DNA of 64,000 bases. Source: Annona cherimola. Its lineage: Eukaryota; Streptophyta; Magnoliopsida; Magnoliales; Annonaceae. The notes under the pieces are model-generated. The model was not told the origin of the DNA and made no database searches. It worked only from the letters and a program-made list of their open reading frames with translations. Shown one piece after another: positions 11,424 through 21,600 of the stretch (the stretch's first letter is position 1; each line of letters begins with the position of its first letter). The translations under genes were made by a program, and so were the position numbers. The stretch is from assembly GCA_030490835.1 (NCBI GenBank), contig CM059971.1, forward strand, positions 127,752,564 through 127,816,563. The letters are read 5' to 3'.

Positions 11424-11519
11424 ATGGAAACTCTTTCACAATCTAACTAGTGTCGGTGTCAGCCGCATTCGGTTGATTTGCAACTGACTGTGCATTTTCT
11501 TTATGATATCCATCTAGAA

Positions 11520-11868
11520 TGAGTGATTTTGTTGGGCCAAGGCCAACCAAAAAAATATATTTTTTATTTTTTTGATTTTTTTTATAAATATGTAGAGCTA
11601 AGTGTATTTAATTTATAAACCAAGTTTTACCATTTTTAAATATTTTTAAGTATTTTTATTTTTAAACACAGTGGCATTTTCGTAAATTTTTAACTCAAAA
11701 ATTATGATGTTTAAAAATAAAAAACTTAAAAGCATCCAAAATTGGTAAAACTTAGTTTATAGGTTAAATATACCTAGTTTTACATGTTTATAAAAAAATA
11801 GATTTTTTGGTAGGATGAAAGGGGCAGCCATGCGCCTTGCCACTTCCAAACACCCCTCTTCATCTAGA
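11520..11868. mobile_element. Foldback element FB1
   Basis: The inner stem is an inverted repeat. The left arm contains GTGTATTTAATTTATAAACC, AAGTTTTACCATTTTT and AAACACAGTGGCATTTT; the right arm repeats these inverted (CCAAAATTGGTAAAACTTAG, TTTATAGGTTAAATATACC). The same core recurs in at least eight other places. The ends (GTGATTTTGTTGGGCCAAGG on the left, GGCAGCCATGCGCCTTGCC on the right) are not simple inverted repeats. Exact borders are uncertain. Confidence 0.65.
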
Positions 11869-12147
11869 GGGGTGATTTTGTTAGGTCAGGTTAGTTAGCC
11901 CAGCCAAAAAAATATTTTTTTTATTTTTTATTTTTATAAACATATAGAGGTATGTGTATTTAACCTATAAACCAAGTTTTTCTATTTTTGGATGCTTTTA
12001 AGTATTTTTTATTTTTAAACACAGTGACATTTTAATAATTTTTTGGCATGTTTATAAAAAAATAAAAATATATTTATTTTTTTTTTGGCCAAACACATGG
12101 GGGCAACCTCGCGCCCGGCTGCAGCCAAACCCCACTCTTTCATCTAA
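11869..12147. mobile_element. Foldback element FB2, abutting FB1
   Basis: It starts GGGGTGATTTTGTTAGGTCA, very like the left end of FB1, and contains the left stem core (GTGTATTTAACCTATAAACC, AAGTTTTTCTATTTTTGGATG, AAACACAGTGACATTTT). The right stem is shortened. The right end carries CATGGGGGCAACCTCGCGCC, related to the hairpin ends of FB3. It looks like a tandem or nested second copy that has lost part of one arm. Confidence 0.55.
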
Positions 12148-12760
12148 GGGTGTATTGAGAAAGTGGTAAAAATTTTGGATAAAAAGTTTTGAAATTTTTG
12201 CAAATATGTCTATAAAGTTTAGCTAGTATTGCATCTGTGTTCTTAAATTTGCCGATATTGTAAATATGCTCACAAAATTTGTATGAAATTATAAGCATGT
12301 CCCTTCTGTTGGGACACTGTTAAAATTTTTATAAAATGACAACAATACCTTTTAAGCCAAGTGATACACTTATAATTTTTCAAATATTGCAAATATATTT
12401 TCTATTTTATTATTTTATATATTTTTACATATATTAATATTTCAGATTTTTGCAAATATGTTTATAACATTTGCAAAAATTGTAAGCGTATCAGTAGGCT
12501 TAAAAGGCATTATCGTTATTTTACAAAAAAAAAATTAATGGCTTCGTAACGGAAGGGACACGCTTGTAATTTCATATAAACTTTGTGTGTGTATTTGCAA
12601 TATTAGCAAATTTTGGGCATGAATGCAATACTAGTCAAAGTTTGTAAGTATATTTGCAAGATCACAAAAGTTTTTAGTATAAAAGTTTTTAAAAATGGAA
12701 AAAAACAATGCAATATGATATGAGTGATATTGAGAAGTAAAAAAAATAAAGTTAAACAGT
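12148..12760. mobile_element. Tourist-like MITE split by a large inverted-repeat insertion
   Basis: The left piece (12148-12188: GGGTGTATTGAGAAAG, then GATAAAAAGTTTT) and the right piece (from 12669: AGTATAAAAGTTTTTAAAAA, then GATATGAGTG and AATAAAGTTAAA) together read like the first half of the MITEs at 56349 and 57505. They are separated by the foldback element at 12189-12668. The right end of the MITE is missing. Confidence 0.6.
12189..12668. mobile_element. Long inverted-repeat (foldback) element inside a MITE
   Basis: The first about 170 bp and the last about 170 bp are inverted copies. The left arm has TTTTGCAAATATG, CTAGTATTGCAT, ATGAAATTATAAGC, TGTCCCTTCTGTT and CCTTTTAAGCC. The right arm, read on the minus strand, has CTTGCAAATATAC, CTAGTATTGCAT, ATGAAATTACAAGC, TGTCCCTTCCGTT and CCTTTTAAGCC in the same order. 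The roughly 140-bp centre is AT-rich. No coding capacity. Confidence 0.75.
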
Positions 12761-12903
12761 CCCGCTTTTATGTAAACTGGTTACATAGAAGTGAGCCCAT
12801 GTAGCCCCTTCAAAATTTAAGATTTTAATCCTTAATGAAAAATCAAATTCATTTATTGTATTTAACATTATTTGTTTATCTACAAGTTAAAGAGGTTGTA
12901 TAT

Positions 12904-13178
12904 TTAACAGCCAGGCGCATGGGGGACAGTCATGCGCCCGACCCAAAAACATATATTTTTATTTTTCCAGTTTTTTTCATGGACAAGTAGACTAGAAAAT
13001 TACGAAAATATCATTGTGTTTAAAAATACAAAAAAATACTTTAAAACATCCAAAATGGTAAAACTTGGTTTATAAATTTAACACACCTAACTTTACTTGT
13101 CCATAAAAAATTGAAAAATAAAAGATATATATTTTTTGGGTCGGGCGCATGGGGGACAGTCATGTGCCCAGCAGCAAA
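12904..13178. mobile_element. Foldback element FB3 with terminal hairpins
   Basis: The inner stem matches the FB core (minus-strand reading of TCCAAAATGGTAAAACTTGG, TTTATAAATTTAACACACC). Each end carries a small hairpin: GCGCATG, then GGGGACAGT, then CATGCGC on the left, and the same with CATGTGC on the right. The hairpin loop GGGGACAGT is in the same orientation at both ends although the flanking arms are inverted. Confidence 0.7.
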
Positions 13179-13638
13179 TGGTCAAGCGTCAAAGATAAAA
13201 TAAATAAATAAATTGTACAAGTGGTTATATATAAGTGAACAAAAAATTGAATAGTTATATAGCAAGATGTGATGAAGTAATTACAAAATAGAGTATTTAT
13301 AAAGAAAAAAAAATTATATTGAAAATTTTTATAGCTAAATAAATACACCTTAAATATATTTTATGATTTAAACATCCTCTTGTATTAATGGAAACTTTTG
13401 CCGGCAATGAACTTATTTTTAAATAATAATGGTTGTCTATTAGCTTTCGAGTGATTTCTTCAAAAAAAATATAAATAAGTTGGGTGCAACATCGGAAATG
13501 ATTTAAAATGTTGAACCGTTTTTTTTTAAAAAAAAATGTCACTTTTGATGAATCACATGATACATTGCGTTTAATAATATTTCTTTTGGATAGGATTTAA
13601 AATATCTTGTTTGTATTTTTAGTAGGCCCTAATAAATA
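13179..13638. other. AT-rich spacer with degenerate MITE-like sequence
   Basis: No gene. The stretch 13210-13320 (AGTGGTTATATATAAGTG, GATGTGATGAAGTAATTAC) distantly resembles the Tourist-like MITE family but has no recognisable ends. Confidence 0.35.
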
Positions 13639-13654
13639 TAAAAGTCATGCTTTT

Positions 13655-13920
13655 TTTATTGGAATATATTTACATACATCTCAACACATATTACACTGAA
13701 GTTCTGAGACATTCTTACAAATCTGGAGACACTGCTCCACCAAATAATTAGGAAAACACAACTTCCAACAACCAAACGGGAGACCACTGCTCCCACAAAC
13801 AACCAGACGGGAGACCACAACTCCCACTAATAATTTTCCTCATTTTCTGGCCGAAATCCCAAATGCGGGATTCGAACCCACAACAGCGCTGCAATGATTC
13901 CATCACGCCCGTGCTGATGG
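13655..13920 (-). mobile_element. tRNA-derived SINE, copy 2 (near full length)
   Basis: On the minus strand, flanked by an exact 16-bp duplication (TAAAAGTCATGCTTTT at 13639-13654 and 13921-13936). Read on the minus strand it begins CCATCAGCACGGGCGTGATG, a tRNA-like A-box region, and has the B box GGTTCGAATCC at 13868-13878. It continues with GGGAG..GTGGTCTCCC units and ends with the family tail and an A-rich run. It is the most complete copy in the window. Confidence 0.9.
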
Positions 13921-13936
13921 TAAAAGTCATGCTTTT

Positions 13937-14758
13937 ATGTAACTAAGTTAAAAAAAAAGTTATTTCATGAAATCTTATTAATATTTTTTATGTTGATAAT
14001 TGATAAATAATCCATTTCATCCATCATATTCAGCATAATTTATTTGGTTGAGAGATAAAGTTTCATCAAAATAAAAAATGCATGAACTACTTTTACTTAA
14101 AAATATATTTTCACGCATAAATTACAAGAATTTCTTAGATCCATTCACATATATATATTAAAATGCAACAATAAGCCCACAATATTTTTTCATAATTCTT
14201 GTTACACATACAATATTTAAAAAAAAAAATTATACCTATAACATTTCGCCTGAAATTCTTATTACATTTATGTCATCAAAACAACCATTAATTATCCTAT
14301 AAAAGAGATGTTTTGCTCTTCTATAATTTCTTAATTGAAATATTTGGTCATAATATGATTTGAAACATTAAGTAATTCAAATATTATATTAATGTTGAAT
14401 CATTTTAATTAGAAAAAATTTGAAGGGGTAAAATTGTAATTTTAATAAGATGGCTAACAATTATTTTAATTATATGGATATAATAGGAATTTAATGTAAA
14501 ATATTATGAATATAAGATAAATCTTTGCAATGTTCTGGGTATATTAGAAAATAAGGGCAAAGGATGTGAGTATAAGAGAAATTTTAAATTTTCCTAATAA
14601 TCTAGATTTACCATTATCAAGATAGATGAAAGTAATTAGGATTTAACCAAAATAGGTTTTATAGAAGCAAAACTCAAAATGCAAACTTCGAGCATTGTTT
14701 AAATTTTGAAATAGCCCACCAAACTATTGAAACAAGATAATTTTTGATAACTTAATTA
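13937..14758. other. AT-rich intergenic DNA
   Basis: No gene recognised. The part 13980-14230 (ATCCATTCACATATATAT, AAATGCAACAATAAGC) resembles pieces of the repeat at 58607-59122 and probably derives from the same family. Confidence 0.35.
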
Positions 14759-15033
14759 GGGCATGTTTGTTTATGATAAAAACTTTTTAAATTAAAATTT
14801 GTTCAATTTAATATTTTCACTCTTCGTAACTATCTTATTTTGTAATAATTTTTCATATTTTTTGCATACAATTACCTTACTTTTCAATCATTTTTATACA
14901 ACTACTCATACATAATATGTTTATTTTAACTTTATTCTCTTTATTCATCGTCGTTTCTTTATCATATCATATTATTTTTTATCAATTCAAAAATTTTTAC
15001 GTAAAAAAATTTCATCACTTTCCAAACACACTC
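14759..15033. mobile_element. Tourist-like MITE
   Basis: Begins GGGCATGTTTGTTTATGATA and ends CTTTCCAAACACACTC, inverted relatives of the family ends. TTA lies to the left and TAA to the right as target-site remnants. The interior has the family order: AATTTTTCATATTTTT, CAATCATTTTTATAC, TTTTAACTTTATTCTCTTTA, ATCATATCATATTA. Confidence 0.75.
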
Positions 15034-15139
15034 TAAATAAATATTATTAAATACAATGGGTGTCTTATATTTATCAAGGTAGATAAGGGATGCAAGTGAG
15101 TGGAATTTGATCCCTAACTCATTTAATCAAGTCCTATTT

Positions 15140-16066
15140 TAAACCAAGTTAGGGTTTCGGTCAACCTCAATCACAAGTTGGGCCGGCAAAGTTGGTTTTC
15201 TTTTCACAAGCCATTTCAACCCAACCAAGGTCGCAGGGGCCCCGGTGCTTGTGGATATCCCAAGTGTTGGCAGAACCGAGCCGGACCGAGAACCGGTCCA
15301 TATTCGGGTCCTATCGGATGCCTGAGAACAGTCGGAACCACCAGAACCGCAGACAAACCGGAGCTGCGGGTAGGGCCAGCTTCCCCCGGTTCGGCTGAAA
15401 ACATAAAACCCCGATAGTATTTGAAATCCGGCTGCCCTGCCGCCCAAAAGCCAATATCTCAATACCCAAATCGTTCCCCCAATTCGATCGTCTACCCCCG
15501 CCAAATCGCTCGCAACCAGCAGCAGCGTCGAACTGTCGGAGTTCTCCGGTGCTCGTCGACCGTCGGCTGGCCTCCGTCCACGTTCGCAACCAGCCGCCGA
15601 GTTGGAGTGCTCTATCCTCGTCGACGACCTTCCGCGTCGCCCGTAGGCGCGCCTCAATCTTGATCCAACAGCGCCAGTTCTCGCAGCCCTCGTCTCCGTG
15701 TCCGTGTCTCCGTGCTCGGCGGCCGGTGCTTCTCCTTCAAGGCTTCAAGTGTGCTCAGTGCTCGTCGGCGTCACGCCTGTTCGTCCTTCAAGGCTGCTTG
15801 TCGGCGTCTCAAGAGATCCCTTCTCCGGCTCGTCGACTTCACCCCTGCCCGTCTGCTCTAATCTTCTCTTCTTCGTCAGTGCTGTCTCCTCTTTTCCAGC
15901 CCAGGCCTCCCTGCTGCTCGTCGGCGTCACAGGCCCCTGTCTGCTCCGGCGTCTCCCACGTCACAGGCTCATAGCCCCTCCTCCTCCTCGCCGGTTCGTC
16001 CAGCTTCCCTGCTCAAGGTTTCAACTTGCAACGGTAACTTCAAATTCGCCAACAGCATCATTATGA
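15140..16066. other. GC-rich island of unknown nature
   Basis: A roughly 900-bp block much richer in G+C than its AT-rich surroundings. Its left part is built of ACCGGA/GAACCGG-like motifs, similar in style to subterminal repeats of plant hAT elements. Its right part repeats GCTCGTCGGCGTC-like units several times. Long open frames exist on both strands (for example 15549-15974) but they are Ser/Arg/Pro-rich, unlike any family I know, and are expected in such composition. It could be the 5' end of a larger transposon or a remnant leader. Confidence 0.35.
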
Positions 16067-16319
16067 AAAAAAATCGTTAGCGCAACTAGAGCATGTGTTC
16101 TATTCAAGACATTCTTACCATTTTCTCCCCTTGCTCATTGAAATTTGCATATCTTAGAATGCACCAATTTGGTTATTCACCCATGAGAATGTGATCTCAA
16201 AGCATGTTGTTGGTTAGCTATCTAAAGCCAAACACGATATTGCAGATAGCTCTGGGGCCTTGTTACGAAAATGCCATTATCTTTGTTGCAATGGCCTACA
16301 CACCAAATATATATATATA

Positions 16320-16665
16320 TAGCTGTTCCGGTGCAGCGTCACTGCACCGGAACAGCAGTGCAGTTGCCCAAAAATGGGCCCCACATGATCATGAAATCAT
16401 GATCTACTCCACCCATTGTATTTAGAATAATGTATTTTATTATCATACCAATTTTCATCCCAATCAGATATGTATATGGGCCCCATCTGAAAATGGTACA
16501 AATCCAACGTAATAAAATAGTTTAATGTAAATAACAATTTTAAAGTATCTGATTGGGATGAAAATTGGTATGGTGATAGAATACATTATTTTAAATGCAA
16601 TGAGTGGAGTAGATTATGATTTGATGATCACGTGGGGCCCATTTGAGCGACGCTGCACTTGAATA
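16320..16665. mobile_element. Inverted-repeat MITE with a perfect terminal hairpin
   Basis: Arms of about 110 bp are inverted. On the left they carry GGGCCCCACATGATCATG, CTACTCCACCCATTG and ACCAATTTTCATCCCAATC; on the right GATTGGGATGAAAATTGGTA, CAATGAGTGGAGTAGA and GATCACGTGGGGCCCA. The left end has a perfect 15-bp hairpin (16322-16336 pairing with 16342-16356, loop of 5). The right end keeps only GCGACGCTGCAC from it. Insertion is in a TA microsatellite, so the duplication cannot be read. Confidence 0.75.
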
Positions 16666-16699
16666 TATTCCTATATATATATATATATCAAGGATATCG

Positions 16700-17250
16700 A
16701 AATCCATGTGCTTTTGTGCTGAGAAATTCTAGAAGGAGATAATCACCCTCTCTGCATATCATTATAAATTAATTGTGAACTCTGAAAAAGTTAGTCACCG
16801 TCCTCATTCCTCTGCAAATCAAGGTCTAGATATAGCTTCTCATGCATTGCATATTGAAGGTAAAATGTTCACACAATGATCCATTAATAATCTAGCGCTG
16901 AATGAATACGGGCGTAACTTTGAAATAAATCAGAAGCCTGGAAAACTTACATAATCGGGCTGCTCTTTCCTTCTATAAATCTGTTTTTATAAAAAATCTC
17001 CAAAACAACTATTCTGAAGCTTGCAATGAGTTGCAAAAGAAGACATACAGTCCTGAGCAGTGACTTGAACAACCACTGTAATTATGTAAAAGCATGTTAA
17101 TCAGCAGAAGTAGCAAGGTTTTTCAGTTAGCACAGTCAAGTCAATCGGATGTTCCAACCCCTCCCCTCCCCCCCACCCCACCACCACAAAAAACAAAAAA
17201 AAAAAAAACAAAAACAAAAACAAAATTCATTACCAGTAAAGCAGTTCAAT
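16700..17250. other. Spacer upstream of the glyoxalase-like gene
   Basis: No gene or classifiable repeat; includes a CCCCTCC-rich stretch followed by an A-rich run at 17155-17225. Confidence 0.4.
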
Positions 17251-17262
17251 GGAAACTTGATC

Positions 17263-17270
17263 TATAAATA
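17263..17270 (+). promoter_or_regulatory. Candidate TATA box of the glyoxalase-like gene
   Basis: TATAAATA about 430 bp upstream of the ATG. Transcription from near 17295 would give a leader that may be spliced at the acceptor ATGCATTGCAG ending at 17690, two bases before the start codon. Inference from motif and spacing. Confidence 0.35.
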
Positions 17271-17691
17271 TTCACTTTTATTTTGCATTTGGCATGAAAC
17301 CGGCTTTTCAATCTATGGATGTATCAATTTTCGACTAAGAGCACATACTTCCACTTTTTTGGGGGTAGATGCCATAGATGTCATTTTTCAGTGACAAAAA
17401 AGGACTGTAGGGCCTGACCAGTAGAATACATTCCAATTCCATGGAAAATTCAATTGCTAAAGGTTAATTTGACGGATACTTTACATGAGAACCCATTTAT
17501 CTGGTGTATATCTCTGCAATGGCATCATCGTCATCCAAGAAGAGTTCCACCTCTAAACTATGGGGTCCTGTCATTGTTTCTTTAATTTGCTACATCTTCC
17601 CATCATCATTTGAGCTCTCATGTTCTTGAACATGAAAAAATCAGCTAGGCTAGCTGACATTGACCTCATACTCTCTGCATGCATTGCAGCA

Positions 17692-19675
17692 ATGGCCTCC
17701 TTCAGATGGATTCTTCAGCTTCACAAAGACGTCCCAAAAGCAGCACACTTCTACTCAGAAGGCCTTGATTTCACTGTCAATGTTTGCACCCTCAGGTGGG
17801 CTGAGCTTCAATCTGGTCCATTAAAATTGGCTCTCATGCAATCAAGCAGGTGACTTTCTTCTTATCCCCCCCTCCCTCTATGCCACACTGAAATTCGAAA
17901 ATGGGTTTTTTATTTTTCAGTGATTACTTTTGGACCATGTCCTCAATCCTCAGGAGAGTGCACATACAATTGCTTTTGGCCGTGGGAACCTTTGGTTTCT
18001 AATAAATGGCTTTGTAGGGTCATCATAGTTCTCCTCAAATATCTGAGGAGTAGCATTGTAGGAGGGATCTTGCTACTAATTTGCCGCGGGGAACTGGCAA
18101 CTACCTCTCTTAGGACGTGGATTCATCTCACCTTGGAATATAACCAAGCTTAACTAACGTTTACTTTATTGCTAACCCAAGCCTTATTTTGTGTTTCTTA
18201 TGGAACAATCAGTCAAATTATTGTCGTCCTTAATTGAATGACTTTGAAATAGAATTTTCTAGACAATTGTGTATCAAAATTGTCCAATGCTATTTGGTAG
18301 CTGCATTTTGAAATGGGAACATGAGTTTGGAATTTGTTTGATAGCTTAATGTTTAATGGAATAGCGCTTTGGTGTCCTGGTGAGCAGCACCTCTAAACTG
18401 GCATTTAAATCCAAGCTATGAACAAATTTCAGGGAAGAACTCTATGGTTATTTGTCCATGCCCACTATTATTGGTGATGATAGTGCAAGCATTGTACAAT
18501 GGATTGATTGAAAAAGGACTATTTTCGGAGGTGCTACCTTGTTTGAGGAGGTCTGGTATTTTATCTGTTTACCAGAAAACTTTGTTAGAATTAGGGCAGG
18601 GGATGATCTTCATAGACTGGATGTTGCATTTTCTGCTTCCATAAGAAAATTTTCTTGCAAGGCTTCTGCTATCAAATTATATGAGTTTTCTTCGTATTGG
18701 TTGGGATTCCCACAATATTAAAGCTCCAAATGGTTCAGAGCTCTGCTAATAATGCGCAAAATAAAATGCATTTAGTTAGATAGATCATAATTTATGGTCT
18801 TAGGGGTTTTGGGAAATGTGAAACAATTTGATCAAATCTCCTCTCTATCATCACAGAAAGGTGATGATAGCGGCACAAAATGGCCAATTTGGTAAGGCCT
18901 GCCAAGGCATCCCTCGCACACTTTTTTGCAATTTGAGTGGCCTCCAATATGCTAAGTCGATCACTGAGAACCTACTATGTTGACCACGTAGCAGTTTCTA
19001 TGGAAACATGAACCATTGTCTTCAGAAAGTAGTAAATGAATATTTTAGATCAGATTCTAGTATCTTGGTGTACTAACTAGTTTCATATGGCAGATGCTGT
19101 GCCCAATGTTTCATGTCAATTGTTTGAGTACCTCTTTGTTTTTCCTGTTGAGAACACACATCCAAGGAAGCAGTCAGAAATGTTGAGAACTGGTTAAAAC
19201 CTTTAAAGGTCTTGCTTGCAACTGTTTTGTTCAAAAACTTGAAGGATACATTTTTTATCAGTTGCCAGTTACGGATGATGCGACTCCGAACTGTTTTTAA
19301 CCCTCCGCTGCACATACATATCCTAGATTGCATCATCTGTAGATTTAACTTCTGAATTCATTTAGCGAAAATGCTAATTCTAGCTTCTCAGTGACACTGT
19401 CATTCAGAAAGGCTACTCTTCCCTTCTGTCATTCACAGTAACCGATATCAACAGCACTGTGACAAGGCTTATGGCATTAGGAGCTGAGTTGGACGGCTCA
19501 ATCAAATATGAGATCCATGGGAAGGTAAACCAATGCTCAACAAAATGCTTCAAAACTGGTCATTGCCCATTCTGAATGGTGATGCCTAATAGTCTATTTT
19601 GCTCAAATGAGCTTGTAGGTTGCAGCCGTGCGTTGTCTCGATGGGCATGTTCTGGGTCTCTATGAGCCTGCGTGA
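17692..19675 (+). CDS. Small glyoxalase/VOC-superfamily protein, 3 exons
   Basis: Exons 17692-17849, 19392-19524 and 19619-19675 join in phase to a 115-aa protein. Junctions are AGCAG|GTGACT, CTTCTCAG|TGACAC, GGAAG|GTAAAC and CTTGTAG|GTTGC. The protein starts MASFRWILQLHKDV and carries beta-alpha-beta VOC-module features: PKAAHFYSEGLDF, RWAELQSGPLKLAL, the linker SSSDTVIQKGYSSLLSFTV, then DINSTVTRLMALGAEL and a final DGHVLGLYEP. It resembles single-domain plant proteins annotated as lactoylglutathione lyase-like (At1g64185 type). Two VOC modules are needed for an active site, so it probably works as a dimer; metal dependence and substrate are unknown. An in-frame ATG at 17620 would add 24 residues but precedes a likely acceptor; I prefer 17692. 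The 1.5-kb first intron has no recognised gene. Confidence 0.88.
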
Positions 19676-20331
19676 CAAATGAGATTTGGGGGAAAACCGT
19701 CTTCAGATTCTGGCGGCTGGAAATAGGGGATTGATTTGTTTGGAATACCACTGCATTTGGGCAGGTCCACACTACCATGCATAGAGCGCCAAGGAGAAAA
19801 CTTGCACTCATCAATTGACCCAAATAATCCAAACCAACAAATGCCATATAGACTACAATCTGGGGGCTGCCAGTTAGATGGGAAGTTTGGCCATGTTCAT
19901 TTACCAGCACATTTCAGTCTCTGCCATGCGACAATAAGCATCCAGTTGGGAGTCATCAAGGCCATCCACCGGAGATTTGCTTGATGGACAGTCAAAACTC
20001 CTATTATGAGTTTTCATGGGGGTATTTGGCATCACATCGTTTAGGAAAAGCTAATGAAGCCGCCAGCATGCGGTTCTCATACTTACAACATGCATGATGT
20101 ATCTTTATTGATGCCTTTTCTTTTGCCGAAGCTACGTGGGTCTAATTTCGCTGTTATGTGCCCTTGCCTATTTTCCATCCAACAGGGATCAGCCACGTGA
20201 TTGTTGCCATTTTTGTGGTTCTTGACCCGTACTCGTTCGTAGTAAAAATCTTAGGGATTGGCCGCGTGTTGTTGGCCCATATAAAGCGCCTGTTTCAGAG
20301 TGGTGAAATAGAGTGTTTTTTTTTTTTTTTA
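19676..20331. other. 3' flank of the glyoxalase-like gene
   Basis: Probable 3' UTR then spacer. No gene or classifiable repeat before the MITE at 20332. Confidence 0.4.
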
Positions 20332-20612
20332 GGGTGTGTTTGGGAATGAATAAAACTTTTGGTGAAAAGTTTTGAAGAATAAAAGTTGTCAAATGATATG
20401 ATATGACAGGGGTAATGATGAGAAGTAAAGAGGATAAAGTTAAAATAGATAGGTTAGTTGTATAGGTAATTGTGTAGAAATGATTGAAGAGTAGGGTGGT
20501 TTGTGTTGGAAGATGTAAAAAAATAATTAAAAAATAGAAGAGGTGTAGAGAATGAAAAGTTTTAGATTGAAAAGTTTTAGGTGAAAAGTTTTTGTCATTA
20601 CCAAACACCCCC
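20332..20612. mobile_element. Tourist-like MITE, intact, TTA duplication
   Basis: GGGTGTGTTTGGGAATG at the left and CATTACCAAACACCCCC at the right are inverted repeats, flanked on both sides by TTA. The interior reads in the opposite sense to the copy at 34044: GATATGATATGACAGG, TAATGATGAGAAGTAAAGAG, GTTGTATAGGTAATTGTG. One of the best-preserved family members. Confidence 0.88.
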
Positions 20613-21439
20613 TTAAATTAAATCTTTAAGAAGGGGTGTTTGCTTGAAATGGTTGCTTTTTCTCACATCCGATATGACTTTTTTAATATCGAAGCTCTAT
20701 ATCATATTCTTCTAATATATTTATGATGCCAAAAAGCCGACATATTTTGAGCACTTGTGTTATCTATTTTAAAATTTCATTAGTTTCATATTCACCCACA
20801 AATGATGTCAAACGTTTATGACTTAAGTTTTCAATTGAACTGATATTAGTTTATATTTTACATAGTTTAGAGGTATAAAAGAATAAAAAGAGAGAAAAAG
20901 TAACCTTCTGTACAAATCATTCCATGCAATGTTTGTAGGAATCATTCCTTCAATAGGCGATATCAGCCTTTCGAATGGGGCTCAAGGCACAGAAGCTTGT
21001 GCATAAAAAGTATGGCGTAGCAGAAGCCAGAGTATTTTCATGCCCGCCATTCCGTGGGACCTACCTAACATCTTCCGTCAGTCGACAGACACCAATGTCA
21101 GCTCATTAGTGCCACTTGAAAAGTGATTTTAGGAGTGTTTTTCTTTTTTTTTCTTTTTTTTTTTCCACAAAAAAAGAGAAAAGCCGATAATATTGCTGTG
21201 TTTAACTGTCACCGGATGCCTTCTTTTTTTTCTAAGGTGGCGTAGGCTGTTTGGGAATTTGGCCAACCTGGTTCGAAGATCATGATTTTTAAGAGTTCTG
21301 GGTCTTTTAAATCAGATTGAGGGGCTCTTGGGTGTGCATTGTTTTCTCTATTATCGACTTGTTCTGGTGCAAAATAGTATATCCTTTTGCTTCTGCAATT
21401 TAAGAAGAGGCATGCTCCCACCCCCATGCGGCGGCCTGT
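20613..21439. other. Intergenic DNA
   Basis: No gene or recognised repeat; T-rich run near 21141-21165. Confidence 0.35.
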
Positions 21440-21600
21440 CGAGATGGGCTTCTATTTTATTATTATATATATAATTTATAAACTTATTAAATTATGCGTG
21501 TTTAATCTATAAATTAATTTTTACCTTTTTGGAGATTTATGTATTTATTTTTAAACATAAAAGTATTTTAGTCATTTGCAAAATTAAATTTTCTATCGAT
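21440..21600. mobile_element. Single-arm remnant of the foldback family
   Basis: Contains one stem arm only: GTGTTTAATCTATAAATT, TTTTTACCTTTTTGGAGAT, TTTTTAAACATAAAAG and TATTTTAGTCATTTGC, in the same order as the left arms of FB1 and FB2. No inverted partner follows. Confidence 0.5.

Noticed and set aside
15549..15974. 141-codon open frame in the GC-rich island
   Set aside because: Ser/Arg/Pro-rich composition dictated by the repeated GCTCGTCGGCGTC units; overlapping long frames exist on both strands; no family resemblance.
17922..17954. Possible extra exon of the glyoxalase-like gene after TTTTTCAG
   Set aside because: It has an acceptor in the right phase but no donor that would join to the next exon; the direct 17849-19392 junction gives the family sequence SSDTVIQKGYSS.
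18444..18721. Overlapping open frames in intron 1 of the glyoxalase-like gene
   Set aside because: Frames contain stops when extended, no family recognised, and the intron is well defined by in-phase exons on both sides.
20046..20066. miR167-like string (TGAAGCCGCCAGCATGCGG)
   Set aside because: Only the first 16 bases resemble miR167 with one mismatch, the 3' part differs, and no complementary star is found nearby.
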